Shown one piece after another: positions 10,334 to 20,960 of a stretch of 64,000 nt of DNA. The DNA lies in the NCBI RefSeq assembly GCF_033473495.1, contig NC_088936.1, positions 1,240,001-1,304,000 of the forward strand, in the 5' to 3' direction. Numbering within the stretch: position 1 is the first letter of the stretch; each line of letters starts with the position of its first letter. Made by a program: the position numbers and the translations under genes. The notes beneath the pieces are model-generated. The model did no database searches and had not been told where the DNA came from. It saw nothing but the letters and a program-made list of their open reading frames with translations. Source of the DNA: Cercospora beticola (taxonomy: Eukaryota; Ascomycota; Dothideomycetes; Mycosphaerellales; Mycosphaerellaceae).

Positions 10334-11764
10334 TTAATTGTCGATGCACGTTGAGTTGCTTCCCGCCTCATTGCAGTTCTCACTGTACGGCACAACTCTC
10401 GGAAATCCCAGCAACTGATCCGGTCCACCATCACTAATAAATCCCTGATACGCGCCCGGCTTGCCCACCTTCCAATATGGACCTCCCTCAGCACGTTGCT
10501 GACTCCATTCATTGGCTCCATACACGAAATCACAGTCAAGTTCGTTGGTGTCAATGATCCTGCAGATCGATGGCTGTGTGCCGACTCCGGCTATTTGACC
10601 GGGAGGGGATAGGCGGAAGAAGGCAAAGGATGTGCCAGCGCGGAGGCAGCAGTTCTCGGTGAACATACGAGTTCCGGTATATGGGCCCCCTAGAGCCGTA
10701 AGGTGACATTCTGATGACAGCTGGAAAAGCTGTGTCCTGACGTCGTTAATTCTGTTGTTGCGTGTGCTGAGCACGGCTCCATACGCCGGATTTCCTTGTG
10801 GGGTGTGCTCCACTATCTCTGCGTAGGCACCTTCGTTGGCTATAGCAGGTGCTGTAGGGAGGAGGCCAAAAGTCGGGAAGACCGTGTAGGTGGTTGTGGA
10901 CGTGAATGTCGTACTGGTAGATGTTGATATCGTTGAAGTGGACGCAGTAACCGATACTGTACTGGATGTGACGGTGGTGGTTGTTCGTGCGGTGATTACG
11001 GAGACAATAGTGGTTGTGGTAGTCGCAGTGTCGAACTCTGTCCTCAGGTATGTTGAAGTGACTGTGCGAGTCACGCCAGAAGTGAACAGGCGTGTCGATG
11101 TTCGAGTCGGTGCCTTAAGCGATAGACATTTGCATGCGTTGCCTAGCGTCTTTTCGAATGCTTTCAGACATGTCGGGAGGCGAATCGCTGACTTGCTATT
11201 GGGAACAGATCGCTTCTCTTTAGCACGCGGAGGATTATAGACGGATGGCTCGCAAGAGTATCTGACGCTGGAAATGACAGTGGTGGTGACGGAAGTGCTA
11301 GTCGTGGTGCCGACGGTCGTTGTGTAGCCAACATATGAAGTCCTGGACGAGTCAGCGTTGAGTCGAATCAAAGTGCAGTGAGCTGTGTCCCAAAACATAC
11401 TCAGTGCTTGTGCTTGTGCTCAGACTATGAATCCATTAGCATTACGAATGACTCCCGAGAACGAAAGTTGATACCTGATGACCTCTACGGTGGAAGTCGT
11501 TGTTTGCCTTGCGACTTGAGTAGTAGATACCGTCGTGAATCCAGTCGTGGTGACAGTAGATACGACGGTCGATACGACAGGCTTGATTCCGAGATATGAC
11601 GAGCAATATGCAGAAGCGGTAGAAGAGGCACGAAGCGTCTTGATAGCCTTGGAGACACTGCTGCAGACCTGAGGCGGAGGCTTTGCACTAGCATATGCTT
11701 CGGGCGCAGGACTCGCAGCTGCGATGCTTGATAGCAAAGCTAGGAGAGGTCCGATCACCCACAT
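10334..11764 (-). CDS. Secreted Thr/Ser-rich protein with 24-nt micro-exon
   Basis: Three exons, 11764-11475, 11424-11401 and 11342-10334, with introns of 50 and 58 bp; 440 residues. It starts with a probable signal peptide (MWVIGPLLALLSSIAAASPAP). The middle exon is only 24 nt and encodes an STSTST-type stretch. The central region (about 70-240) is dominated by Thr/Ser/Val runs, expected to be O-mannosylated. A dibasic site (KEKR) and a Cys-containing block (CLKAFEKTLGNACKC) interrupt it. The last ~170 residues form a Cys-containing globular part (ENCCLRAGTSFAFF, SICRIIDTNELDCDF). No GPI signal is obvious. This looks like a wall-associated or extracellular protein of a fungal family I cannot name. 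Confidence 0.8.
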
Positions 11765-12831
11765 CTTGGAGAAGCCGTCCGCTCAACAGAGTACCAGCGG
11801 AGACCAAGTTAAGCAGAAGTGTTCGATGTCCGGACGGCTCTGTCTCTTGACCTTGTACCAGTATCTGGGGCCGAGGACATGGCTGAGCTGCCAATGGGTT
11901 CTGGCCTCGAGAGTCTCAGTGGCGGTCGTGAAGTTGACGCCCACGTTCCTCATGATTGGCGAGGTCTTCAAATCAATCTCCTTTGAACCTTATACACGAC
12001 CGATCCGGTTAGCACCTCCAAGAACTTCCCAAATGGAGACAGTGTAGGCGAAGAGGCTGCCGTTTAAGAAGCTGTCGTCTCATTGCATCCGCTTTCGTGT
12101 TTTGCATCAGGTGATAGCGGACATGGTTTTTTGCGCTTCGGTCGTCACGATTTGCTGTGAAGGTCATTCACGCCATTGTAAATGCAGCTGAATCTTGCAT
12201 TCGAAGCATTTGCGCTCCATTTAAGTCACTTCCTTTCAGAAAAAACAGCAGTTGCCGACAGGATTCGTCTCGTGCAACAGCTGGCCACCTCGGGTGCTCT
12301 CGCGACAGCATTTCTGTGATGGCGCCCAGCGCCAATCTGCCTCAGATCGAGCTTCGGTGAACATAACATGGAGTCGCTGGGCCATGTGTGAGCATACAAC
12401 TTCAGTGACACGCCGTCGAGTGTCGTTCATCAGTGAATAAAGGAGAAGAAGTCTTCCAGAAGGTGGGGTGTTCCTTGAAAAGCGCTCTGACAGGGTTCTT
12501 GATCCTTTGGCGGATGGCGGAGTCTGAACTCTCGTCTATTCCTGGACAGCATGCCCAGACCAGTATCAACTTCAGCTCGCGCTGAATTCAATATGAATTC
12601 TTCATCTTCCAGCCGGCTGTGGAAATGCAGACTTCTGTCCAAGTGAGCTGCCTGAACGTAGATGTCTTCACAGCTCCAGCCCTAGCCCTCTACTCGTCGC
12701 AGGATCGGTCCGTCTCACGCCATCAGCACGCCCGGGCCTGATTCGTCCACGGCCAGCGAAGACAATGGCCTTTTTCGCCTATCCCTGCATACTGTTGTCC
12801 TGAACATGGTCATAATCATCAAACCAGAGGA
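11765..12831. other. Intergenic region, about 1.1 kb
   Basis: Divergent spacer between the secreted Thr-rich gene and the NTF2-like gene. Several overlapping frames under 110 codons lack motifs, bias or plausible splicing. I see no gene. Confidence 0.45.
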
Positions 12832-13311
12832 ATGATGCATCGTGGTACAAGCACAAGCACCATGCACAGCATGGGCCTCGGCACCAGCAGCGGCTCCATA
12901 GTTCCACCCTACGACTCCACCACCCAAAACATTGAAGACCTCACTTCCTTGTTCGCCAACGCCATCAACGCCCGGAACTTCGACGCCAAAAGCTCGCCGT
13001 GGAACAAAGTCACGCCCAGTTTTCGGGCGCAGCCGGTGTTCGCGGAGAATCGTCAGCTCGATGTACATGAGCTGTTGGCTCATTGGCGGACAGTATTTGA
13101 GGAGTTTCCGAATATGTATGTGCGGACGGTAGATCGGTATACGAGACTTCTTGACGAGGGCAACCTGGCCGAGAATTATGAGACGTTGGAGATCATGAAT
13201 GCTCCGGAGGGTGTGATTAAGCAGATGATTGGAAGATGTACTTGGGTGTTCCGTGAAGGGGAGTGGAGGATCGCAAGCTATAAGGCCATGAATGGCATGA
13301 ATCCGGCGTAG
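12832..13311 (+). CDS. NTF2-like / SnoaL-like domain protein
   Basis: Single exon, 159 residues. After a Ser/Thr/Met-rich start the protein follows the NTF2-like cone fold pattern: helices around IEDLTSLFANAINARNFDA, then HWRTVFEEFPNMYVRTVDRY, and closing strands with IGRCTWVFREGEWRIASYK. Such domains bind small molecules or act as isomerases, cyclases or hydratases, but no catalytic residues can be assigned here. Two adjacent ATGs occur; translation may also begin at later Met codons. No signal peptide. Confidence 0.75.
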   Translation: MMHRGTSTSTMHSMGLGTSSGSIVPPYDSTTQNIEDLTSLFANAINARNFDAKSSPWNKVTPSFRAQPVFAENRQLDVHELLAHWRTVFEEFPNMYVRTVDRYTRLLDEGNLAENYETLEIMNAPEGVIKQMIGRCTWVFREGEWRIASYKAMNGMNPA

Positions 13312-13806
13312 AAGTTGCTCAGACTGATCGTTTGCGCCTGCCAAATGGCGACGAAGGAAGGCACGATTTGGAAAGAGTCCTTGAGAGGCAACAGGTGGGT
13401 CAGAGAGGCTTGTCGACTCTTGGCGCAGGCTTGCTTAGCCATATGGGTGCACGACATGGCCGGGTATGCATATCCGCGACCTCTCCTCCTTGAGGCTGGT
13501 TTACCGATGCGTGTGGCACCAAGCCGACCGTGGCCAATGGACGCCTATCGAAGCTGCTATGCAAATAGGTCTACCATCGGACTTTAGCCTGTGACTGAGC
13601 TTGAGGAGGAAAGGGACGGGAGTGGAAGCTAGGCGAGAGCAAGAGGTCAACTGAAGTTTACGAGCTCAGCTTGACGGCGGAACCCATCGAGACTTATGTG
13701 ACGGTATGGCTCATACAGAAGCAGACTTTTATCCTCATGTCCCGGAATTCCAGAGGTAGTACATGTATGTTGTCAATAACGACATTAACGTTCCTGCACC
13801 TTCGTA
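13312..13806. other. Convergent intergenic region
   Basis: Lies between the 3' ends of the NTF2-like and SurE genes. No gene, repeat or RNA recognised. Confidence 0.5.
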
Positions 13807-14930
13807 TCATCCTTGCAAATTCCACCTGGCACTCCACTCCTTCCTACTCTCATCCTCCGCATCATGTCTCCTCACGTAATGTCCCTTCTTTCCCTCCTTC
13901 GCAATCCCCTTAAACTTATGCCTCACATCCTCCTGCGCCTTCCCGACTGGCGCATCATAATCCACCGTAAAAACACTGATGGAAGCCCTACAGCCCGAGC
14001 TCAGCACCTCCGTCTCTCCCGGCAAATCACAATCTCCATTGATACAAACGTTGCCCCCAGCTGGCACAATGTTCTCATACCTGAACAGTCCCGAGGTCTG
14101 GTTAAACACCGCAACATCATAATCCGCCCCACCAGTCAATCTGGTCTGAACGAATGTCGGATCAACGCAAGAATCGTTCGTGAGAGAGGTGATGAAAGGC
14201 GTGTTGACACTGATTCCATAGCCCAATGGCAATAGCCGTTCACCGCGCTTCGTGTTTTTCACAAGAGCTTGAATGACTTTGACAGCGAGCTGAGCTTGAA
14301 TCGTAGCAGGATCCGGATGGCCAGAAGGTGTAGTTTTGTTCATCCATTGATAAGAACGCTGTTCGCTGTTCCCGCCGCTGAAGGCTATAGCTGGATAGCC
14401 TCTGCCTACGGAGGCATACGTATAGCCTGCAGTACCGGAGAGAGTGTACAAAAAGGGACCGAGGTTGAGGCCAAAGTTGGGGCCTGCGACAACGAGGTCG
14501 GGTTCAGTGAAGTTGGTGAAGTTGGGGAGGACGTAGTCGAGGCCGACGAAGGCTGTTGCAGCGGGAGTGCCGTTGTAGTACCAGATGTTTTGGTCTGTGA
14601 ATAATTAGATGAGAAGGTCTGATGTATGGAAATTGAACACAAATTACCCATTGGATCTCTGCCAATAGATGGAGCTCCAGCTTTGATGAGCCCATACTCC
14701 GAATCTTGCTGAAGAGTGTTTCTGTTCGTGAAGACTGCTCGGCCACCTTGACCACTCTGGTTGTCGGCCTCGGACACGACGACGACATTGTGCCCTTCCT
14801 TCTTCAATAGTCTGTAAGTTTCTCGGAGTTGGGCAGACGCAAAACCGTCATCGTTGCCGAGCAAGATGTCCAAGCCAGACACATAAGGAGCCAATGCCGC
14901 TGCAGTAGCAGCAAAAGTGAAGAAATGCAT
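13807..14930 (-). CDS. Secreted SurE-type 5'/3'-nucleotidase / acid phosphatase
   Basis: Two exons, 14930-14648 and 14594-13807, with a 53-bp intron; 356 residues. A signal peptide (MHFFTFAATAAALAPYVSG) is followed at once by the SurE core: LDILLGNDDGF with the metal-binding Asp pair, the SGQGG loop and the VVAGPNFGLNLG motif. SurE proteins remove phosphate from nucleotides or other phosphomonoesters using a divalent metal; fungal secreted members are often called acid phosphatases. The C-terminal ~110 residues carry Cys (NDSCVDPTF, NVCINGDCDLPG) suited to disulfides outside the cell. The end is basic and charged. The product probably acts in the secretory path or outside the cell; substrate not predictable. 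Confidence 0.9.
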
Positions 14931-15515
14931 ACTGGGAAACTGGAATGGGTCGATGAACGAAACAAATAATCTTTGAGAGGACCTACGAGCATTTTAAGCA
15001 TTGGTACAATTAGCCTCAGCACAGCTTGAACAAGACAAGCTTTCAATTTTCAACCGAAGGCGCGGCTGAGTGAACAGATCGAGAGTGTCTGGCCGACATT
15101 GAGACGGGAGCCCAAGATGAGTACGTTCTCACTCCGCGGTGCGACGCGACTCAAAGTGCTGTTCGCGCGCACGTGTCGCGCTAGCTTGATCCTGTACGAC
15201 TTGAACCTGCAGTTGACGACAGATCGTTTCGTCAGAGGCGGTTGGCGGCACATATCTCCGAGCGGCAATTGGTGTTCTGAGCCACGCAAGCGCGTCAACA
15301 ATCTCGAGAGTCTGTGATACTGCACCCGGAGCTATGTGCTCCGGCTGACAGACGCGAAAGTAGGGCATACAATTGCCGGCAAACACAAATCCTGGTTATT
15401 TGAGCGGATGAACCGCGAACGTACCTTGCCTAGTCCTGGGGTTGTCACGCGACAAGAAAGGATCAACCTTCAGTCGCGCTCTTAGGCCTGCTCGTCGACA
15501 GCAGAATCGCACGCG
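14931..15515. other. Divergent intergenic region
   Basis: Presumed promoters of the SurE gene and of the small plus-strand gene at 15,516. Short frames at 15,050-15,390 have no recognisable content. Confidence 0.45.
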
Positions 15516-15911
15516 ATGACTTCTCCAACAACAGCTCAATCATCGCGCAGGCCAAGCTGGCAATACAAGTATGAGCATGAGATGAGCGACGAAGAACGAC
15601 TGGAGTCTCTCAAAGCTTGGGCAGAAGAGAAGAAGTATGTGACACCAGGCGAAGAAGGTACCTTGAGCACGGGAATTGGTGGTGTTACCTCGCTCGCACT
15701 TGGAGGACCACTGCGAACGGTCCAAAGCGCAAGACATGCGGAGGACAAGTATCATGGCCAGTATGATGCGCCCATTGGGCCTCCTTCGTACAAAGTGGCG
15801 ACCACGGAGGAGCAGGAGCGAAAGCCTAACGTGTTGAAGCGTTGGCTGCAGAAGCGGCGATTGAAGAAGGCGGCAAAGCGCAGCGAAAGTGCTCCAGAAT
15901 ATGTGCGATGA
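15516..15911 (+). CDS. Small hypothetical protein (131 aa)
   Basis: Single uninterrupted exon from an ATG after a conventional leader. The protein has an acidic N-terminal helix (HEMSDEERLESLKAWAEEKK), a Gly/Thr-rich middle (EGTLSTGIGGVTSLALGG) and a very basic end (VLKRWLQKRRLKKAAKR). No signal peptide or known domain. It resembles small fungus-specific proteins of unknown role; the biased composition and clear start favour a real gene, but only conservation would show it. Confidence 0.55.
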   Translation: MTSPTTAQSSRRPSWQYKYEHEMSDEERLESLKAWAEEKKYVTPGEEGTLSTGIGGVTSLALGGPLRTVQSARHAEDKYHGQYDAPIGPPSYKVATTEEQERKPNVLKRWLQKRRLKKAAKRSESAPEYVR

Positions 15912-16338
15912 GCTTGAGTCTTATGCATCCAGCGAAGGAAGTTTTCCTCCAGAATCGCAGATGCTGAAAACGACCGAGTCAAGATCTGCACACGCGCAGT
16001 CAGCATTGAGCGCAAACACGAGATGTTTGGACGAAGCGCGGCAATATTGTGAAGATCATACAAATTGGTGTAGTTGTTTCTCATCAATTTTGCTCAAGTC
16101 AAAACCCGAAGGCGAAGACAGAGCGATTATGAGTGGTGCATGAAACAGTTGCTAATCATTTCAGAGGATGAAGGAGCAGGGAAGGCGACTTACCTGGCGA
16201 TTGGTGCGATCCAGGTTCTGGTGGCAGTGATAGCAGTGGTGTAACCACTTGGAGCAGTGCAGGCGAGCCGATGGTTGTTGCATGTGGCAGAGCAGAGCAC
16301 AAGCTTCGTGATCGAGGCGGAAACAGGAGAACAGAATC
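15912..16338. other. Convergent intergenic region
   Basis: 3' flanks of the small hypothetical gene and RMI1. No further gene seen. Confidence 0.5.
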
Positions 16339-17049
16339 TCAAGTGGCGTCTTCGCCAAACCCCATACCTTCCCTCCAACCAGCTTTCTCTTTGAGCACTT
16401 TCTTGCGCTCTTCTCTCCACTTCTTGTCCCATGCCTCGACCTTCCCACCTAGCAAGTCCACATTGCCAGGTGTGAGCATGATGACGCCTCTGGACACGGT
16501 GAAGTCCTTCAGTATGAGCTTCGCGCCAATAGGCAGAGTGATGTCCAATTTGTTGATCTTGGTCATTTCGAAAGCGTATGCTTTACTGCCTTTCGCATCT
16601 TGAAGCAACAACTTATGTGGACCACCTTTTTCGGCCGAGTTTGCCGGCGGGTTCATGTCTGTGTTGTCCTCTTCATCAGGAACGACGCGTATGACTTCGT
16701 GACCTTTGCGCATTTCGCCTCGTTCCTCCATTTCAATGGCCTCGACCTGGCTCCATCTGCTGCGTCCAATGTCTTCGATCTCGAGGACCTGCACGGGCAC
16801 CGGGCCAGGCACGCGCAGCTCTTGCACTTCCGGACTAGCCACGCCTGCTGGAAAGCATGAAGCTGCACTGGTCTGCAGGGTGGATGTGAAGTCTGTGGTC
16901 AGAAGACGCGACTCGGCGGATTTCTGCTGCACGATGGGTGGAGTCTGAAGTTTGATGGACGGCTTGTAAGATTGCAGCCATTGTGCAGTGGGCATCAGTG
17001 ACTTGGAGCTGAGATAGGTGCGTATGGCGTTGACTGCAGCGTCAGCCAT
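16339..17049 (-). CDS. RMI1: RecQ-mediated genome instability protein 1
   Basis: Single exon, 236 residues from the ATG at 17,049. The open frame extends upstream to 17,139, but that extension would run into the divergent promoter. Rmi1 is the OB-fold partner of Top3 and the RecQ helicase (Sgs1/BLM) and promotes dissolution of double Holliday junctions in the nucleus. The N-terminal helical part (AIRTYLSSKSLMPTAQWLQSY) and the OB-like block (KLLLQDAKGSKAYAFEMTKI, LPIGAKLILKDFTVSRGVIML) match the family, and the length is close to yeast Rmi1. Residues 100-150 include an acidic linker. It is divergent from VPS51, with 165 bp between the ATGs. Confidence 0.9.
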   Translation of the reverse strand: MADAAVNAIRTYLSSKSLMPTAQWLQSYKPSIKLQTPPIVQQKSAESRLLTTDFTSTLQTSAASCFPAGVASPEVQELRVPGPVPVQVLEIEDIGRSRWSQVEAIEMEERGEMRKGHEVIRVVPDEEDNTDMNPPANSAEKGGPHKLLLQDAKGSKAYAFEMTKINKLDITLPIGAKLILKDFTVSRGVIMLTPGNVDLLGGKVEAWDKKWREERKKVLKEKAGWREGMGFGEDAT

Positions 17050-17214
17050 GGTTGGTTGCCTCACATCTTTGTTGTTCGGGTGTTGAAGAAAAGGAAGAGA
17101 AATTCGGAAATGGAAAGCGCGTCTTTCACAAGCTGCCAAGACCGTAGCTATCCTCCCGCGTCACCAACAGGCCCTCCTTCTGCAGACTATCACTGTGTAC
17201 AATCCCATATCATC

Positions 17215-17979
17215 ATGTCAGTAGCATCGCCTCGTCCGTCGGTGTCTCTGTCCTCTCGCCGGACATCAATCGATACAACGACATCCACTACATCCAAGAC
17301 AGCATCTCAAGCCGCCGAACGAGGCTCTCTCCGCCGCAACCGCGCAGCTCTCCGCGATTACTACAATCTCAAAACCAATTCTCCTTCCGGTGCACAAGAG
17401 CTGTTCACACCTGCCACGCCCTCTCTCGATCCCGACCAAGAATCCGAACTCGACAAACCCGGCTTCGAACCCGAACAATATGTCCAGAATCTCCTCACCA
17501 CCGAAGACTTATATGGCGTGCTCCGCATCGAAGCCAGTCTAGTCTCCGACATTCGAAACCTCGATGGAGAGAAGAAAGCACTGGTATACGATAACTATTC
17601 TAAGCTGATAACAGCTACGGATACGATCAAAGCTATGAGGGAGAAGATGGATCCCATGATGCCGGGCACGAGTACACTGGGACCAGCGATTGGACATATT
17701 GCTGAAACTGCGGCGGGCTTGAAGAGGGAGATGAGCGAAGCGAGTGCGGGTGGAGAGGTCGCGAAAATTGAACAGAGGAGGAAACAGCAGGAGTGTGTGA
17801 GGTGGGTTTTGGGAAGTCCGGACAGGTTGAGGGAGCTGAAGAGAGAGGGGAGAGACGAAGAAGCGGACGAAGAATGGGATAAAGTCAACAGAGTGCTTGA
17901 AGGATGGAAGGGTGTGAAAGGTGTTGAAGATGTGAGGAGGGCTTGCCTGGAGGTGCTGGAAGAGAGTGACGAAGGATGA
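17215..17979 (+). CDS. VPS51: GARP/EARP tethering complex subunit Vps51
   Basis: Single exon, 254 residues from the ATG at 17,215; the frame is open upstream, but this Met gives the usual fungal start MSVASPRPSVSLSSRR. Vps51 is a subunit of the GARP complex that tethers endosome-derived vesicles at the trans-Golgi. The conserved N-terminal Vps51 segment is seen as FEPEQYVQNLLTTEDLYGVLR followed by EASLVSDIRNLDGEKKALVY and DNYSKLITATDTI. A Ser/Thr/Arg-rich disordered N-terminus precedes it, and acidic coiled-coil-like helices follow. The short length is normal for Ascomycete members. Confidence 0.9.
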   Translation: MSVASPRPSVSLSSRRTSIDTTTSTTSKTASQAAERGSLRRNRAALRDYYNLKTNSPSGAQELFTPATPSLDPDQESELDKPGFEPEQYVQNLLTTEDLYGVLRIEASLVSDIRNLDGEKKALVYDNYSKLITATDTIKAMREKMDPMMPGTSTLGPAIGHIAETAAGLKREMSEASAGGEVAKIEQRRKQQECVRWVLGSPDRLRELKREGRDEEADEEWDKVNRVLEGWKGVKGVEDVRRACLEVLEESDEG

Positions 17980-19162
17980 ACCGCGTTATCTGCACGACTG
18001 AGCGCATCTTACCATTAACCCGGACTCGCCGCCACGAGTATGATGACTTGATTGCTCTAGGATATTGCTGCCCACAGCCCTGGGCACGATTCGACATGGT
18101 CACCGGGTCTTGACACTCAGGCCGCCTCTTTGCACTGCACGCCTCGAAGCCGCAAGCGCAGCACGCTTTTCGATCTCACCTTGGACCAACCCTTCCAACA
18201 ACATTTCGCCAGGTGGAACAAATGCACATCGCTTGGAAGTATACTCGATTCGGTCAATTCCCAATGCACGGAGCGTGGGAGGACCGCGAGTATTAATTCT
18301 GATTGCCTCCATCCGGGATCACAAGATTGTTCTCAAGCACATGATCGTCTGGCCCCATGGACATCGCAAACTATTCGGAGAAAGCGTAGTGCGTCACAGC
18401 CGCAGATTAGGAAATCGCTGCGCTGGACGTTGGCCGAGCGCGGCCTATCCACATGAAACGGCGCTCTATTCTTGGCTGCCAGATTTGATCTTGGAAGCTT
18501 GGAATACCACGCCGATACGGTAGCATTCACCTGCCGAACGGGGAATCGATTGACTATCTCATGATTCGGATCATGCTCGTGATACGGTCGGGTGTCGGCC
18601 ACTCGTATGCATTGATTGCAAAGACTTGGTTCCGATTTTCCTTACCCCCGCTAGTTGGTGGAGGTGAGGGGCGGATATTGACTACGCTCCAGTATGATCT
18701 CCCAAGATAAATTGCATTGTATACTGGAAGCATGTAGATAGCCGATAACCGTGTACCATGGCGGAAAGCAACGAAGACAAACGCTGGAAACGCGCTCGCC
18801 GTTCTAGGCACATTATATCAAAGACATAAGCTGGACGGGCATCGTCACCATGCATGTGAAGGGCAAGTGTACCTGCAGATCTGGCGGCGCCCTCATCTCG
18901 AAGCGAGCGAATCGTTGGAGCTTGGCTGTTTAGCTCACAACCCCTGCCACGCGCCAGGAGGCGTTTGCGCGACGCTTTTGCGACGAGAATACGACCTCTT
19001 CCACCGCCGTATCGCAACACTGCGTCTTCACGCAAATCACACTCACTTCCACGCAGAACCTCACTGCAGTCACTCCTTTAGCAGAGACCCGAGATCCGCT
19101 GGTCGGATCGAATCCTCCACACGCCACCACCGCCACACGCGTCTGACACCCGAACATCAACC
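17980..19162. other. Intergenic region, about 1.2 kb
   Basis: Spacer between VPS51 and the CRH gene. A minus-strand frame at 18,312-18,100 (70 codons, starting MEAIRINTRGPP, Arg-rich end) has protein-like composition but no recognised family and no supported exon partners, so it is not annotated. The rest contains the promoter and 5' leader of the CRH gene. Confidence 0.4.
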
Positions 19163-20379
19163 ATGTCTCGCCGTCTTGGGGGCCTGGTCAGCACCGCGCT
19201 GCTTGTCGCAACTTCCCTGGCGCAGACCTTCACGGACTGCAATCCCAACAACTCATCATGTGGTCCCGATCCAGCATTGGGCACGACGTTCTCCGAGGAA
19301 TACAACAAGACGTACAATGAGTTCGATCCGCGCTTCTGGAACGTCACGGCGGGCAAGCAGCTCATCTCGTTTGGCGAAGAGGGAGCGGAGCTTGCATTGA
19401 ACAAAGAAGGAGAATCAATTACTGTCAAGTCGAATTTCTACATCTTCTGGGGACAAGTCGAGATCTTGTTCAAGGCGGCGCAGGGCAATGGCATTATTAG
19501 CACAGTCATTACTCTTAGTGACAACCTGGACGAAATCGATTGGGAGATAAAAGGCGGCAACCACACAAGCGCATCGAACAACTACTATGGATGGGGAAAT
19601 CTCACGCAGTTCAACTCAGAGTACCCTGCGATGAATCCAGGACCTCAAGATGACTTCCACAACTACACGATTGACTGGACGAAGGAAAGGATTCAGCTAT
19701 TCGTCAATGGCGACATGGTGAGGAACATTCCCGCTGGTGTGGCAGGCGAATACCCACAAACACCCAGTCGTGTCCAATTTGGTGTATGGTGTGGCGGGTG
19801 CTCCGACCAGCCTGGCACAGTTGAATGGGCTGGCGGAAAGCCCACCTGGGACGAAGGGTGAGTACATATACCTCGCCATCATTTATCAGAACCAGTAATA
19901 CTGACACCCTCCTCAGCCCGTACGTGATGAAGGTCAAATCACTTCGCATCACAGATGGAACTACCAATGCCACCGAATACAGCTACGGCGATCACAGCGG
20001 CAAATGGGAAAGCATCAAAATCGTCGATGGCCAATCCGAAGCCTACAAAGAAATGAACAAGCTCAGCACCTACGAGAAAGCTCAGAAACATTGGGAAGGT
20101 CTCTCAACAGGGGCCAAAATCGGCATTGCTTGCGGTGTGCTCGGCGTCTTCCTCATCTGCACAATCGCTTTCGCATTCTACTGCATGAAGCAACGGAAAG
20201 AAGGTCGCGCAGAAGCTCTTTTGCAAGAGAAAGAATGGGATGCGCATAATGCCGAATTGATGGAATATCGCACCATGATGGCGAAAGGCAATTTTGCTGT
20301 CTCGAGACAGAGCGTCATGATGGAAGCACTACAGGAGCCTAAGCAGAGTCGGTTGGCGAGGTTGAGTGGGAGGTTCTAG
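19163..20379 (+). CDS. CRH-type GH16 cell-wall transglycosylase
   Basis: Two exons, 19163-19857 and 19917-20379, with a 59-bp intron; 385 residues. A signal peptide (MSRRLGGLVSTALLVATSLA) leads to a GH16 domain with the catalytic motif DEIDWE at 123-128 (nucleophile Glu124, acid/base Glu128). The motif and N-terminal Cys pair match the Crh1/Utr2 family, which links chitin to beta-glucan in the cell wall. Many N-x-S/T sites are present. The C-terminus has a clear membrane span near 298-320 (IGIACGVLGVFLICTIAFAF) followed by a charged ~60-residue tail, so this one seems anchored as a type I membrane protein and not by GPI. The tail is rich in Glu, Arg and Met. Confidence 0.92.
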
Positions 20380-20960
20380 GAGTGAGAGGGCTCGCTCCTC
20401 TGGCCGGCGCCTTTTCATTTTTCCTTCATTTATACCAATCGACAGCGATGAGAACAGAGAGATGCGCGGAGTCGGCAGAAGTCTTGCATGCGTGCTTGCA
20501 TGCTTGCGAAGAATTGTACAGTGCAGAGAGGCTTTCACGAGCCAGGTGGGGGAGTTGCTCTTTTGAATTGTTCCTTTCTGGGGTTTGGGTAACGTGCATC
20601 ATGAGATACCAGTCAATCTTTCATTCTTACTATGCCTCATTTTCATCATATTTGCTCCAATCCAGTTTTGTTGAATTTGCTAATAATGTCGGATCAGCAT
20701 ACTACCTTCCATCTGTAGGTTAGGCGTCCTTGTCTGGGTGAGTCAACCTTAGCTGCTGCGAAGCGTCGAGTTGAGGCTGAGACCAAACTTTCCTCAATGC
20801 CACCGGACGATTGAGCCGCGGACGAAGCGGACGAAATTCACACAGCCCTTTGGGACACCGCATGCCAACTCGCACGTCGAGAAATATATATGGCTTCTAT
20901 ATCACCGTGCGGATTCTCATTAAGCACTCAATTCGTTTTCTGTCAAGCAGGTTTGCAAGA
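20380..20960. other. Intergenic region
   Basis: 3' flank of the CRH gene and promoter of the P450 gene. The P450 frame is open upstream to 20,811, but those residues lack character and a tata-like aaatatatatgg lies at about 20,881. No separate gene seen. Confidence 0.45.

Noticed and set aside
18100..18312. 70-codon minus frame MEAIRINTRG...
   Set aside because: Protein-like but without a joinable exon, family or promoter signal; kept only as a note.
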